DNA from: Sphingomonas sp. PL-96
Lineage (GTDB): Bacteria > Pseudomonadota > Alphaproteobacteria > Sphingomonadales > Sphingomonadaceae
DNA: 64,000 nt
Direction of reading: 5' to 3'
NCBI RefSeq assembly: GCF_020707215.1
Contig: NZ_JAJFET010000008.1
Location: forward strand, 62,001-126,000
This document shows positions 1 through 7,404 of this stretch, one piece after another (positions within the stretch are counted from its first letter, which is position 1; each line of letters opens with the position of its first letter). A program made the translations under genes and the position numbers. Below the pieces are notes generated by a model. The model saw only the letters and a program-made list of their open reading frames with translations. It was not told the DNA's origin and did no database searches.

Positions 1-192
1 CGGAAGTACCGGGTGCTCGTTTACAAGGACGACACGGTGAAGGTGGCGCTTGGGGGCGTGTTCGGCCCAGGCGTCAGCATCCAATTGCGCGACAAGATGC
101 GCCGGGCCGTCGAGGCGACTACGCACTGCGCGATTGTGGATGACTTTTGGCTCGATGGTAAGCTTAGCGGCAAACTGAGTTGCGCGCAGTAG
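1..192 (+). CDS. Hypothetical protein, C-terminal fragment (5' end outside window)
   Basis: Frame 1 is open from the first base to a TAG at 190-192 and gives the last 63 residues of a protein. The peptide is mixed and charged (motifs such as GVFGPGVSIQ and DDFWLDGKL) with no membrane segment. I do not recognise a family. It lies just upstream of the next gene on the same strand, so the two may be co-transcribed. Its position in the integrated element suggests accessory function, but none can be assigned. Confidence 0.5.
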   Translation, partial: RKYRVLVYKDDTVKVALGGVFGPGVSIQLRDKMRRAVEATTHCAIVDDFWLDGKLSGKLSCAQ

Positions 193-203
193 GCGGGCGC
201 GGG

Positions 204-1112
204 GTGGCTGGTCTGCCGGATACCGACTTTGTTGTGTCTCTTACCGGTGGCGTACAAACTTTCGTCCCCACTTCCGAGAGGGGTAGGTCGTGGTTGGCGG
301 CATCCGGGAAGGGCGCGGTCAATGAAGACGGCGCGCTTGTTGCTGAACGCGACACTGCGTCCGCAGCCACTTTCCAGGACCTCCTAGACCGAAAAGGGTT
401 CAAATGTTCATCACCAGAGGGCGCGGAGATACGGCACCGACCAGTGCCGGTTAAGCCAGGCGGCTGGACGTTCGGTTGCTTAGCGATGCTCATTGCAGCC
501 GCAGCCCTGCCCCTGATTGGCGCAGTCTATGTAGTTGGTCGCCTTCTCGGACCTGGCGTTGCCGCTATCGCTATAGGAATTGTCGTAGCGCTGGCGACGG
601 CTGGCGCGCTGTTAACGTGGATGCAGTCCGATGCGACAAAGGCATTCCGCAAGAAGCTGGCCTCCTTGAACTTCCAGCCGGATGCGCTTGAATGGTGTGG
701 TGCCGGCACGCTGATTGCGATCGACAAGAGTAGCCGGCGGCTGGCGATTCAGGCATCGGGAGCGCTGATGCTTCGCGACTTCGATACGCTAGTAGGCGTC
801 GAAATTGAAGAGGACGGGGCGACTATACAGAAGACCGATCGCGGTAGTCAGCTTGGTGGAGCGCTGGTCGGAGGTTTGATCGCTGGCCCTGCTGGCCTCA
901 TTGTGGGTGGTCTAAGCGGCACAAGGAGAACCGAAAACCGGGTGCGGGCTGTAACCCTCAACATATTCACCCGCGATACCACCAACCCTACTCTGAAACT
1001 GTCATTCTTGAATGATCCGTCGGGCGCTATGGCCACGTCAGAGACATACAAGGCTGCCCGATTGCAGGCTCAAGAGTGGTACAGCCGTATCAGAGCGGTG
1101 ATTGAGACTTAG
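204..1112 (+). CDS. Hypothetical membrane protein with glycine-zipper segment
   Basis: The open frame runs from a TTG at 180 to the stop at 1112. I chose the GTG at 204, which clears the upstream stop codon, but no start has a convincing ribosome binding site. Seen: a polar N-terminal region of about 90 residues; two adjacent hydrophobic segments (from GCLAMLIAAAALPLIG to VVALATAGALLTW); then a soluble domain. The soluble domain reads as short beta strands followed by a glycine-rich stretch (GGALVGGLIAGPAGLIVGG) and a helical end. From memory this resembles small PH-like domains found in bacterial membrane proteins that often carry SHOCT tails; that link is unverified. Function unknown; it sits on the integrated element. 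Confidence 0.6.
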   Translation: MAGLPDTDFVVSLTGGVQTFVPTSERGRSWLAASGKGAVNEDGALVAERDTASAATFQDLLDRKGFKCSSPEGAEIRHRPVPVKPGGWTFGCLAMLIAAAALPLIGAVYVVGRLLGPGVAAIAIGIVVALATAGALLTWMQSDATKAFRKKLASLNFQPDALEWCGAGTLIAIDKSSRRLAIQASGALMLRDFDTLVGVEIEEDGATIQKTDRGSQLGGALVGGLIAGPAGLIVGGLSGTRRTENRVRAVTLNIFTRDTTNPTLKLSFLNDPSGAMATSETYKAARLQAQEWYSRIRAVIET

Positions 1113-1628
1113 GATGCTGGCAGTCTCTTAGTTTGTATTTTTATGCGGTGGTACTGGGCGGCTTAAATACCTTCGAGGCCGGGCGACGGCGGCACCGGGT
1201 TCGGATCGCACAATCCCCTACAGGGTGTCAGCAGGCGGTACCGGTGATCCAAGGTGCGAAATTCCGCCTATATTAGGCCGCTACAGGCCCGTTAGCCCTG
1301 GTGGTGGTGCTGGGCTCTGTTGCCGCATGGAGTGATCCAGCGGGCATTTATTGATGCATTAGAGCGGCGCGGGCGCCGGTGTCGTTGGATGCCGTGCAAG
1401 CTCGCCGTTTTCGTATGCGCGCGGGCAGCGCCCGTGTCATCATCAATAGCAAGGCACGCCCCGCCCTTTTCCATAACCCCGCGCCCGCCGGTTCGCAGCC
1501 TCCACGCCGATTGCAGGAACATCGATGTCTTAGAGTTATAGCCGAAGCTGCTAAGGCATGCCTTCTTAGCCAAACACCCAATATTCGGGAAAGCTCACAC
1601 GACCTGTTCGCTTTAGCCATAGGCGTTC
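1113..1628. other. Gene-free stretch inside the integrated element
   Basis: About 515 bp separate the membrane protein from the stop codon of the convergent ATPase gene. Short open frames exist on both strands (for example 1379-1651 on the plus strand) but none has a persuasive start, ribosome binding site or recognisable motif. I see no strong terminator hairpin with a T-run. It may contain a degraded gene. Confidence 0.4.
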
Positions 1629-3374
1629 TTACGAATTGCTACGTCGCCTAATGCGCTGCCCCTCAGATACTAGCTGAGCTGACAACATATACGATTGTAC
1701 CGTAGGTTTTGTCAGCTGCCTTCGGAATTCATTGCCGTCCATACCGGCAGCTTCATAGACTTGCTTCTTACGCACTTCTTCTACGCCCGCTAGAAACAGC
1801 TTCTTTAGCGCAGCGATAACCGCACCCGCATGCCCAGCCGGCACCTTTTCCTTGTCTGGACCCCATTTGCTGATTTGCGCACCTGGGAAGGTTTCAGCAA
1901 GAAGGCGCTCCGCATTATTCTTTGGGCTAGCTACGATGTATACGTTGCACTCTCCCGCAACGCCATTGACGCTGTTCCGCGCATTACCACGGAGGATCGC
2001 TTGCAGCATGTTATGCTTGAATTCACCCTCCCGAATTGCCCTTGTGTCGAGCGCCGGAACTTCTGCGACTGGCACCCCAGCGGCTGCCATACCGATCGCA
2101 CCGTAGGACTCATCAGGGTAGAAGAATGATCCAATCACAATCATGTTCTTGACGTGCTTGTAGTCGTTGATGCCGTGATGCCGCCCCCAATGCACGAAGT
2201 TAAATGGAATGCGGTCTCCGGTGGCATCCTTTACGGCCGCTTCTACGTCGACCTTTCTCGATGCCTTACTAGACACAACGAGCCAGGGTCCCTCGCCTTC
2301 CGCCATTTGCTTTGCAACCTGTCGGTAGATCGCCCGACTCTGGTTGGTGTCCCTCAAAACGTCTTTTCCGCATGATTGCAGCCAAAGATGGATGTGCAGA
2401 TTTTGATAGTTGGTTTCACTAGAAGGTAGGCGCACGACGTTCTTCTGCACCTTCTCCATGATGCCGTAGGTTGCACGTACACGCGCGGACGCATCCGTGA
2501 TAACCAGTGGCGCAAAATCGGCTGGCAGTGGCCGCGTAGACCCTACAAGCGCGCGGTTTTGTTTTCCGCCAACAGCTCGCACAACAAGCTCCCTGCCTGC
2601 GGCTGCACGCAACGCTTGGACGATAGCCGCATCCTCACCTGCAAGATCGATACTCCCGGTCTGCATGGCAGCAAGGACCTGCCCCAGGCCACTCCGCAGA
2701 GATGCAGGTACGAGCATCGCGCTGCCAGGTTCTGCGGCGTCCATCTTGCGCGCTAGCGCCGCGATATCGTCGGCAACGGTATCAAAGCCGAGATACAATG
2801 CTCCCGGAAGCTTTTGCATCATATACAGATTGAAGGAGATGGCTTCGGCAAGGGAAAATGCCTCATCCCAAATCCGGAGCCCCCTAGGCCGCCCTTCGAA
2901 GTAGAAATCGCTAGCCACAGCAAAGCGCCGATCGGCTGTTCGTCGGATCAGCATTTGCTGCGTCGTCAGCAGGACCGGCGCGTTGTCCAAGTCGACGCGA
3001 CCGAAAGCATTTACCGCATCGTCGCGGGTCAGACAGGCGAAATCCTCGCGGGCAAGCCCTAGCCGCGCTACCATCCCCTCAATCTCATCCTTGGTCTTCA
3101 AACCAATGAGGATTCCACCAGAAGGTTGGAAACCCCTCTCCTTCCAAACCCTTACGAAGGAAGAGATAGCTTGGGTTTTACCCGACCCCGGAGGAAGAGA
3201 ATTCAGATAAAATGAGGGAGGAAGGATTCCAGAGAGTCCATCAAAAAACACCTCTTGAAGGCTCTTTAGAGAAGCCTTCTCAGAGTCAGATACCTGATTT
3301 CCAAATGAGGTTAGGTCATTAAGAAGCAGGTTAAAGGATACCTCTACAAAGGATTCCTTTTCAGATGCAGACAT
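1629..3374 (-). CDS. P-loop ATPase with superfamily-2 helicase-like motifs, island cargo
   Basis: This 581-residue protein has a Walker A motif (PPGSGKT, residues 61-67), a Walker B-like DEA (170-172, in IWDEAF), a possible motif III (DASA, about 294-297) and a C-terminal QAILRGNAR (458-466) that resembles the arginine finger of SF2 motif VI. That layout suggests a DEAD-like nucleic-acid-dependent ATPase, although I cannot name a family and no nuclease or DNA-binding domain is obvious. The ATG at 3374 follows an AAGGTGA ribosome binding site. Codon use in the first 100 residues is poorer in G/C than in core genes, which fits horizontal origin. It lies directly before the integrase on the same strand. 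Island maintenance or host defence are both possible guesses. Confidence 0.75.
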   Translation of the reverse strand: MSASEKESFVEVSFNLLLNDLTSFGNQVSDSEKASLKSLQEVFFDGLSGILPPSFYLNSLPPGSGKTQAISSFVRVWKERGFQPSGGILIGLKTKDEIEGMVARLGLAREDFACLTRDDAVNAFGRVDLDNAPVLLTTQQMLIRRTADRRFAVASDFYFEGRPRGLRIWDEAFSLAEAISFNLYMMQKLPGALYLGFDTVADDIAALARKMDAAEPGSAMLVPASLRSGLGQVLAAMQTGSIDLAGEDAAIVQALRAAAGRELVVRAVGGKQNRALVGSTRPLPADFAPLVITDASARVRATYGIMEKVQKNVVRLPSSETNYQNLHIHLWLQSCGKDVLRDTNQSRAIYRQVAKQMAEGEGPWLVVSSKASRKVDVEAAVKDATGDRIPFNFVHWGRHHGINDYKHVKNMIVIGSFFYPDESYGAIGMAAAGVPVAEVPALDTRAIREGEFKHNMLQAILRGNARNSVNGVAGECNVYIVASPKNNAERLLAETFPGAQISKWGPDKEKVPAGHAGAVIAALKKLFLAGVEEVRKKQVYEAAGMDGNEFRRQLTKPTVQSYMLSAQLVSEGQRIRRRSNS

Positions 3375-3726
3375 ACATTCACCTTGAGAGAGTTAACTGG
3401 ATTTCTCAGGTGAAATATTAAAGTATGCATTTCATCAATCCATCTATAGAACGGAGTGCCTACTTTTCAGTAAGCCAGCGATACGCGCCAAATGGCGCGC
3501 ACCGCAGGCATTGTCAACACGCGGATACAGAGAAAGTTAATCTATATTTGGTATATGTTTAATCGCGTACTGTTTTAGGGTTAACTTCTGAAGCCTGAAT
3601 TGTTAATTCAGTACTCTTTTAAACTTAAGCTTATCCCTTCTACCTATTCAACCTCGCGGATTTCCGTGGCGCAGCGTTGGTTGGAAAGGATGATGGAACT
3701 GAATTCCCTTTCTTCCGCCACGAAGC
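3375..3726. other. AT-rich intergenic region between integrase and ATPase genes
   Basis: This 350 bp stretch is clearly AT-richer than the rest of the window. It holds a perfect 7-bp inverted repeat (CTGAATT-GTT-AATTCAG, 3595-3611) and a GC hairpin (GCGCC-aaat-GGCGC near 3485). TTTAATC and TATATTT stretches could supply a promoter for the ATPase gene. No gene is supported here. Confidence 0.45.
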
Positions 3727-4743
3727 TCACGGTTGCCCCACCTCCTGCTCCCATGATCGCCCGGCCAGTTTCCGAGCAAGCGTGGATGGCTGGATATGCG
3801 TGTAGCGGGCAAGCATCCGCAGGTCCCGATGACCCGATATGGCGGCAAGCTCGACGGTGCTAAGCCCCAGCTCAGCAAAGCGAGAAATGGCTTCATGGCG
3901 CAGATCGTGAAAATGGAGGTCTGGCATACCGGCTCTAACACGGAGACGGTTCCAAGCCAGCTTCAACGACATAGCGGACATGGGCAGTACCTTCGCGTCG
4001 GATCGCCGAAGCGACCTTAACAATGCCACCGCCGAGTCGGTGAGAGGTACGGTCCGGGCGTACCCTGTCTTCGTGCGCGGGATGTGAGCTACCCGTCTTT
4101 CGAGGTCGATTTCAGCCCACGTAAGGTTCAGCAGTTCACCCCGTCGCAGACCGGTCTCAATCGCCAGCATAACGGCAGGGCGGATAAGCTCGTTACGGCT
4201 CTTGGCAACCGCCTCTACAAGCCGCTCCAACTCTCCATGCTGGAGTCGCCGGTTGCGCGCGTTCTTGACAGGGAGACGCCGTACCTGAGCCACGGGATTG
4301 CCTGCCAGGCCAACGCCCCATTCCAGCCGGGCGATTTCTATGACGTTATGGAGCAGCGATAGCTCGCGAGCTACGGTGCCGGGCCTCGCCTCCTTTGCCC
4401 GCTTATCTCTATAAGCCGCAAATGGGGCGGAACTCAGGTCAGCAAGAGCGAGATCGCAAATCCCCGCCCTCAGTATCTTGGTCAGCCTGAACCGCTCAGT
4501 TTCCGCGCTAAGCTTGGATGGGGTTATCTCGGCTAGGTAGCGGCGTATCAGGTCTCCCATCGTCTGACGCCGCAAAGCGCGATGGCTTACCGGCTGTTGA
4601 CCCTGGTCGATCAGCGATTCTCGTTCGCGGGCCCAACGCTCCGCCGCGTCCCTTGATGTAAAGGTACGGTACTCCGGCTCGTACCCCTTCCGACGGACCT
4701 GGACGGACCAGCCGGCCGCCCGCTTCCTTATAGTCGCCACCAT
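3727..4743 (-). CDS. Tyrosine recombinase / phage-type integrase
   Basis: Site-specific recombinase that would integrate and excise the element at the neighbouring tRNA-Val gene. Counting from the ATG at 4743 (338 aa), the catalytic set is complete: R200 in TGLRRGEL, K225 in RTKTG, H279 and R282 in HDLRHE, H305 in SGHRD and the nucleophile Y314 in ARYTH. The N-terminal ~55 residues resemble the arm-binding domain and residues 60-150 the core-binding domain of lambda-type integrases. I prefer the ATG at 4743 because a GGAG lies four bases upstream; a TTG at 4758 would add five residues. The gene reads away from the tRNA, with no excisionase visible beside it. Confidence 0.93.
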   Translation of the reverse strand: MVATIRKRAAGWSVQVRRKGYEPEYRTFTSRDAAERWARERESLIDQGQQPVSHRALRRQTMGDLIRRYLAEITPSKLSAETERFRLTKILRAGICDLALADLSSAPFAAYRDKRAKEARPGTVARELSLLHNVIEIARLEWGVGLAGNPVAQVRRLPVKNARNRRLQHGELERLVEAVAKSRNELIRPAVMLAIETGLRRGELLNLTWAEIDLERRVAHIPRTKTGYARTVPLTDSAVALLRSLRRSDAKVLPMSAMSLKLAWNRLRVRAGMPDLHFHDLRHEAISRFAELGLSTVELAAISGHRDLRMLARYTHIQPSTLARKLAGRSWEQEVGQP

Positions 4744-4811
4744 CGTCTCCTGTGACAAGTTTGTGTCAGGAGCGGCGAAAGCGACTTTTCAAGGACCGGT
4801 CACAGAATGAC

Positions 4812-4846
4812 AAAAGCCCCGGAAATCCGTAGATTTCCGAGGCTTT
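4812..4846 (-). terminator. Rho-independent terminator downstream of tRNA-Val
   Basis: A long hairpin (AAAGCC/GGCTTT and GGAAATC/GATTTCC arms around a CGTA loop) lies just beyond the tRNA 3' end. On the minus strand it is followed by TTTT, so it can end the tRNA transcript. Being between tRNA and integrase, it may also lie within or next to the attachment site. Confidence 0.65.
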
Positions 4847-4850
4847 CGAG

Positions 4851-4925
4851 TGGTGGGCGTGGCAAGGATTGAACTTGCGACCCCTGCGATGTCAACACAG
4901 TGCTCTACCACTGAGCTACACGCCC
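4851..4925 (-). tRNA. tRNA-Val (anticodon GAC)
   Basis: On the minus strand the cloverleaf is complete: acceptor GGGCGTG paired with CACGCCC, D-arm GCTC...GAGC, anticodon stem CTGTG/CGCAG around the loop TTGACAT (anticodon GAC, valine), a T-arm with GTTCAAT, discriminator A and an encoded CCA (4851-4853). A possible promoter lies upstream (TTGCGC near 4967-4962 and TAGAGG near 4944-4939, 17 bp apart). The 3' half is the likely integration target of the adjacent recombinase. Confidence 0.93.
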
Positions 4926-5000
4926 TCCGGGAGTGCGGCCTCTAACGGGGAGCGCCTGGGAGCGCAAGCACCGAAAGCGACCTTTCCGAAAAAAGTTTCG

Positions 5001-5378
5001 TCAGCTGTGCGAGGGGACGCTCTCCTCTGCAAACAGCTGATCGACTTCGCGGACCAGGTCGCGCAGGTGGAACGGCTTGGACAGCACGCGCGCCTGGGGC
5101 ACCGCCTTGCCTGCCTTCAGCGTCACCGCCGCAAAGCCGGTGATGAACATCACCCGCATGTCGGGTGCGATCTCCTGGGCGTGCTGGGCCAGTTCGATGC
5201 CGTCCATTTCCGGCATGACCACGTCGGTGAGGAGCAGGTCGAACTGGTCGTTCTCCAGCAGCGGTAGCGCTGCCGTACCCCTGTCGACCGCGACCACCCG
5301 ATAGCCCGAGCGCTCCAGCGCGCGCGCAAGATATTCGCGCATCACCTGGTCGTCCTCAGCCAACAGAATCCTGTACAT
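5001..5378 (-). CDS. cpdR: Single-domain response regulator, CpdR-like
   Basis: A 125-residue stand-alone receiver domain with no output domain. Acidic pocket D9/D10, phospho-acceptor D52 (LLLTDVVMPEMDG), T80 (FITGF) and K101 (LSKPF) are all present. Length, the REYLARALERSGY start and the MFITGFAAV motif match CpdR, which in Caulobacter primes ClpXP for cell-cycle-controlled proteolysis when unphosphorylated. The gene is divergent from an N-formylglutamate amidohydrolase, an arrangement I recall from other alphaproteobacteria. The start ATG follows GGGGTAAGC. A 12-bp perfect palindrome sits just upstream. Assignment as CpdR is from family resemblance; other small receivers cannot be fully excluded. 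Confidence 0.85.
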   Translation of the reverse strand: MYRILLAEDDQVMREYLARALERSGYRVVAVDRGTAALPLLENDQFDLLLTDVVMPEMDGIELAQHAQEIAPDMRVMFITGFAAVTLKAGKAVPQARVLSKPFHLRDLVREVDQLFAEESVPSHS

Positions 5379-5391
5379 GCTTACCCCTAAT

Positions 5392-5403
5392 GCGAGCGCT
5401 CGC
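5392..5403. promoter_or_regulatory. 12-bp perfect palindrome upstream of cpdR
   Basis: GCGAGCGCTCGC is a perfect palindrome 14 bp before the cpdR start codon, in the short divergent region shared with the N-formylglutamate amidohydrolase gene. It could be an operator, but in GC-rich DNA such a palindrome can occur by chance. Confidence 0.25.
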
Positions 5404-5474
5404 GTCTATGGGCGAACCCCTGCCGCTTTTCCAGCACGTTGCGGCTGTTCGTCGCACGTCCTAGCATCGCGCGG

Positions 5475-6323
5475 GTGACGCCCCTGCCCCAACCCTTTGA
5501 CCGCCATGGCCTGGAAGCGCCGGTGACTCCGGTCGTGCTTTCCGCGCCACACGCCGGGCGCATCTACCCGGAGGCGATGCAGGAGCTGCTCCGGCTGCCG
5601 GTCGCAGCGCTGATGCCGCTGGAGGATCGGCTGGTGGACCAGCTTGCGATCGCAGCGCGCGGACCGCACACGCTGTTCGTCGCCACGCTCGCGCGCGCCT
5701 GGATTGACCTCAATCGCGGCGAGCATGAGCGCGATCCTCGCATCGACGCGGGCGCCGATCCGATGGCGCAGCCCCAGGCGTCGCTGCGGCTGCGCAGCGG
5801 CCTTGGGCTGGTGCCGCGCCGCGCAGGCGCCGCAGGAGACGTCTGGAAGCGGAAGCTGACCGCTGAGGAGGTGTCCGCGCGGATCGTCGCCCATCACCGG
5901 CCCTACCACGCGGCAGTTGCGGCTGCGCTGGCGGCCGCTCGCGCACGGTTCGGAATCGCGATCCTGCTCGACATCCATTCGATGCCGACCCTGCCGGGTG
6001 TTGCCCCCGCGCAGCTTGTGCTGGGCGACCGTCACGGCCACTCGGCCGCACGCCCGCTGGTGACGGCGCTGGAGAATGCCGCACGCGAGTCCGGGCTGCG
6101 CGTGGTGCGCAACCAGCCCTATGCTGGCGGGCATGTCGTGGCCACCCATGGCGCCCCAAACCGCAACGTCCACGCCATCCAGATCGAGTTCGATCGCAGC
6201 CTGTACCTGGACCCCACCCTGACCGGGATCGGTCCCGGACTGGCGCCGCTTGCAGCCATGCTGTCGCGCATGATCGCGGCTGTCGTCGAAACGGTCACCC
6301 CCACGGCGCTCGCCGCCGAATAG
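5475..6323 (+). CDS. N-formylglutamate amidohydrolase family protein
   Basis: Predicted zinc hydrolase that cleaves N-formyl-L-glutamate or related N-formylated or acylated amino acids. Family landmarks are visible: SAPHAG near the N-terminus, DRLVD, WIDLNR, the LLDIHSMP segment and YAGGH towards the C-terminus. It is not in a histidine-utilisation cluster, so a hutG role is unproven. I chose the GTG at 5475 (282 aa) because the twelve codons upstream look non-coding and crowd the divergent cpdR promoter; a TTG at 5439 is also open. It is followed by the terminator of a convergent small RNA gene. Confidence 0.85.
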   Translation: MTPLPQPFDRHGLEAPVTPVVLSAPHAGRIYPEAMQELLRLPVAALMPLEDRLVDQLAIAARGPHTLFVATLARAWIDLNRGEHERDPRIDAGADPMAQPQASLRLRSGLGLVPRRAGAAGDVWKRKLTAEEVSARIVAHHRPYHAAVAAALAAARARFGIAILLDIHSMPTLPGVAPAQLVLGDRHGHSAARPLVTALENAARESGLRVVRNQPYAGGHVVATHGAPNRNVHAIQIEFDRSLYLDPTLTGIGPGLAPLAAMLSRMIAAVVETVTPTALAAE

Positions 6324-6328
6324 CCCAT

Positions 6329-6436
6329 AAAAAAACCACCCCGTGCGCAAAGCACGAGGTGGCCTAGGTTCAGGGAGGAGACACGCTGAAAGCGTGTCAC
6401 ACGATCCCGCGAAAGGGGGGAACACGAGACCGCGTA
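6329..6436 (-). ncRNA. Candidate trans-acting small RNA with anti-Shine-Dalgarno motif
   Basis: On the minus strand a promoter-like pair precedes about 108 nt with no open frame. The transcript would contain a C-rich stretch (TTCCCCCC), an 8-bp hairpin (GACACGCT-TTC-AGCGTGTC, 6398-6380), a single-stranded TCCTCCC (6379-6373), and a strong final hairpin (CCACC/GGTGG and CGTGC/GCACG) followed by seven T. TCCTCCC is complementary to ribosome binding sites. This plan resembles alphaproteobacterial sRNAs such as the alpha-r14 and CcsR families, which carry CCUCCUCCC motifs. It could instead be a stray terminator, but promoter, hairpins and T-run fit together well. Confidence 0.6.
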
Positions 6437-6441
6437 CCGGA

Positions 6442-6469
6442 AATATAGACGGCGGGGGCAAAGGTTCAA
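6442..6469 (-). promoter_or_regulatory. Sigma-70-type promoter of the candidate sRNA
   Basis: Minus-strand TTGAAC (6469-6464) and TATATT (6447-6442) are separated by 16 bp and match the -35 and -10 consensus well for such GC-rich DNA. The expected start is near 6435. Nothing else within 200 bp would need this promoter. Confidence 0.55.
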
Positions 6470-6511
6470 GGTTTTCCCGAGACTTGCGGCAACTTGCACG
6501 TCGCGCACGAC

Positions 6512-6548
6512 GAAACGCCGCCCGCCGGTAATGGGCGGACGGCGTTTC
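6512..6548 (-). terminator. Hairpin downstream of sapC
   Basis: A long inverted repeat (GAAACGCCG...CGGCGTTTC with CCGCC/GGCGG) lies about 50 bp beyond the sapC stop codon. There is no clear T-run, so it may only stabilise the mRNA end. Confidence 0.45.
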
Positions 6549-6600
6549 ACGCTGAGTCTGGAACGGTCAGCGGGAGCCAGTCACCCCCGCTGGCACCGGA

Positions 6601-7374
6601 TCAGGCGGTCGGCTGCGCCAGAGTGATCCCGGCCCGCACCTGACGCGCGAACAGGTCGCGCATCAGCGAGAGCGAGAAGATGTGCGCATAGAGCAGCGGC
6701 AGCATGCCGTTCTGCTGGATCTTGCGCAGTTGGTCGCCGCGAAGCTCGTTGAGCTTCTTTTCGTCGACCATCTGGAAGCCGCGGTAGATGAAGGGCTGGG
6801 CCGCGCCATCCGGCTGGATCGAGACTTCGCCGTCGATCAGCAGGCCGAGATCCTTGACCTCCTTCACGAACATCGCGGTGCGCTGGCCGGCCTGCTCGAA
6901 CTGCTCGTTGAACTGCAGGATCTGCTTGGTCGTTTCGCTCGGCTCGGTGCCATCGAACAGCGGCTCGCCATCCTCGAACGCACCGATGGTGTCGGCAGTC
7001 GGGTCGAAGCAGAGCGACAGGTCTTCGCTGTCCGGACGCAGGCGCGCGAGCATGTACGGATAGCGGCGCACATAGGCCGGGACGTACACTTCCGGATCGA
7101 TCAGGCGGCCGTCGGCGTCGATAAAGGTGTTCACGCCTTCGTTCAGGCCCATCAGCGCGAGCGGCACGGGATCTTCGCCCACCGAGAAGACGATCGGCAT
7201 GCGACGCTGCACCAGCGGGAATTCTTCCACCGTGACCGGCACGGCATGCTCGTTGACCAGGAACGGCGCGCGATCCGCAACGCGGATCTTGTAGTTGGCG
7301 TGCTGCTGGCTCGAAAGCGGCTCGAGCTGGTTGTAAAACAGAGGAAGCCCGTTGTTCTTCGGCGCCGTGGCCAT
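6601..7374 (-). CDS. SapC family protein
   Basis: 257 residues matching the SapC family (PF07277): an N-terminal NQLEPLSSQQHANYKI segment, the FPLVQRRMPIVF core, GLNEGVNTFID, YVPAYVRRYPYML and a helical C-terminus. SapC was named from the Campylobacter surface-layer locus. In sphingomonads and Caulobacter homologues it is usually found apart from S-layer genes, often with TonB-dependent receptor or tryptophan halogenase loci, and its biochemical role is unknown. No signal peptide is seen, so a cytoplasmic protein is likely. A hairpin follows the gene. Confidence 0.85.
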   Translation of the reverse strand: MATAPKNNGLPLFYNQLEPLSSQQHANYKIRVADRAPFLVNEHAVPVTVEEFPLVQRRMPIVFSVGEDPVPLALMGLNEGVNTFIDADGRLIDPEVYVPAYVRRYPYMLARLRPDSEDLSLCFDPTADTIGAFEDGEPLFDGTEPSETTKQILQFNEQFEQAGQRTAMFVKEVKDLGLLIDGEVSIQPDGAAQPFIYRGFQMVDEKKLNELRGDQLRKIQQNGMLPLLYAHIFSLSLMRDLFARQVRAGITLAQPTA

Positions 7375-7404
7375 TCTTGATCTCCTGGAACCCAGCTTGC
7401 GCGT

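Larger units (their letters stand above)
1..4850. mobile_element. End of an integrative element in tRNA-Val (extends left of window)
   Basis: A tyrosine recombinase gene reads away from a tRNA-Val(GAC) gene and starts about 110 bp beyond the tRNA 3' end, the usual layout of a tRNA-targeted genomic island. To its left lie a large P-loop ATPase and a membrane protein of unknown role. Stretches around 3100-3660 are visibly AT-richer than the core genes to the right, and spacing between genes is loose. The left boundary and the duplicated attachment core are outside the window, so the size is unknown. No phage structural, conjugation or replication-initiation gene is visible, so prophage, ICE or satellite cannot be told apart. 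Confidence 0.65.

Noticed and set aside
1379..1651. 90-codon plus-strand frame in the island
   Set aside because: No ribosome binding site, unusual composition and no motif I can support; overlapping frames of equal length exist on the other strand.
3485..3611. Inverted repeats in the AT-rich gap as a possible replication origin
   Set aside because: No iterons, DnaA-box cluster or replication protein gene beside them.
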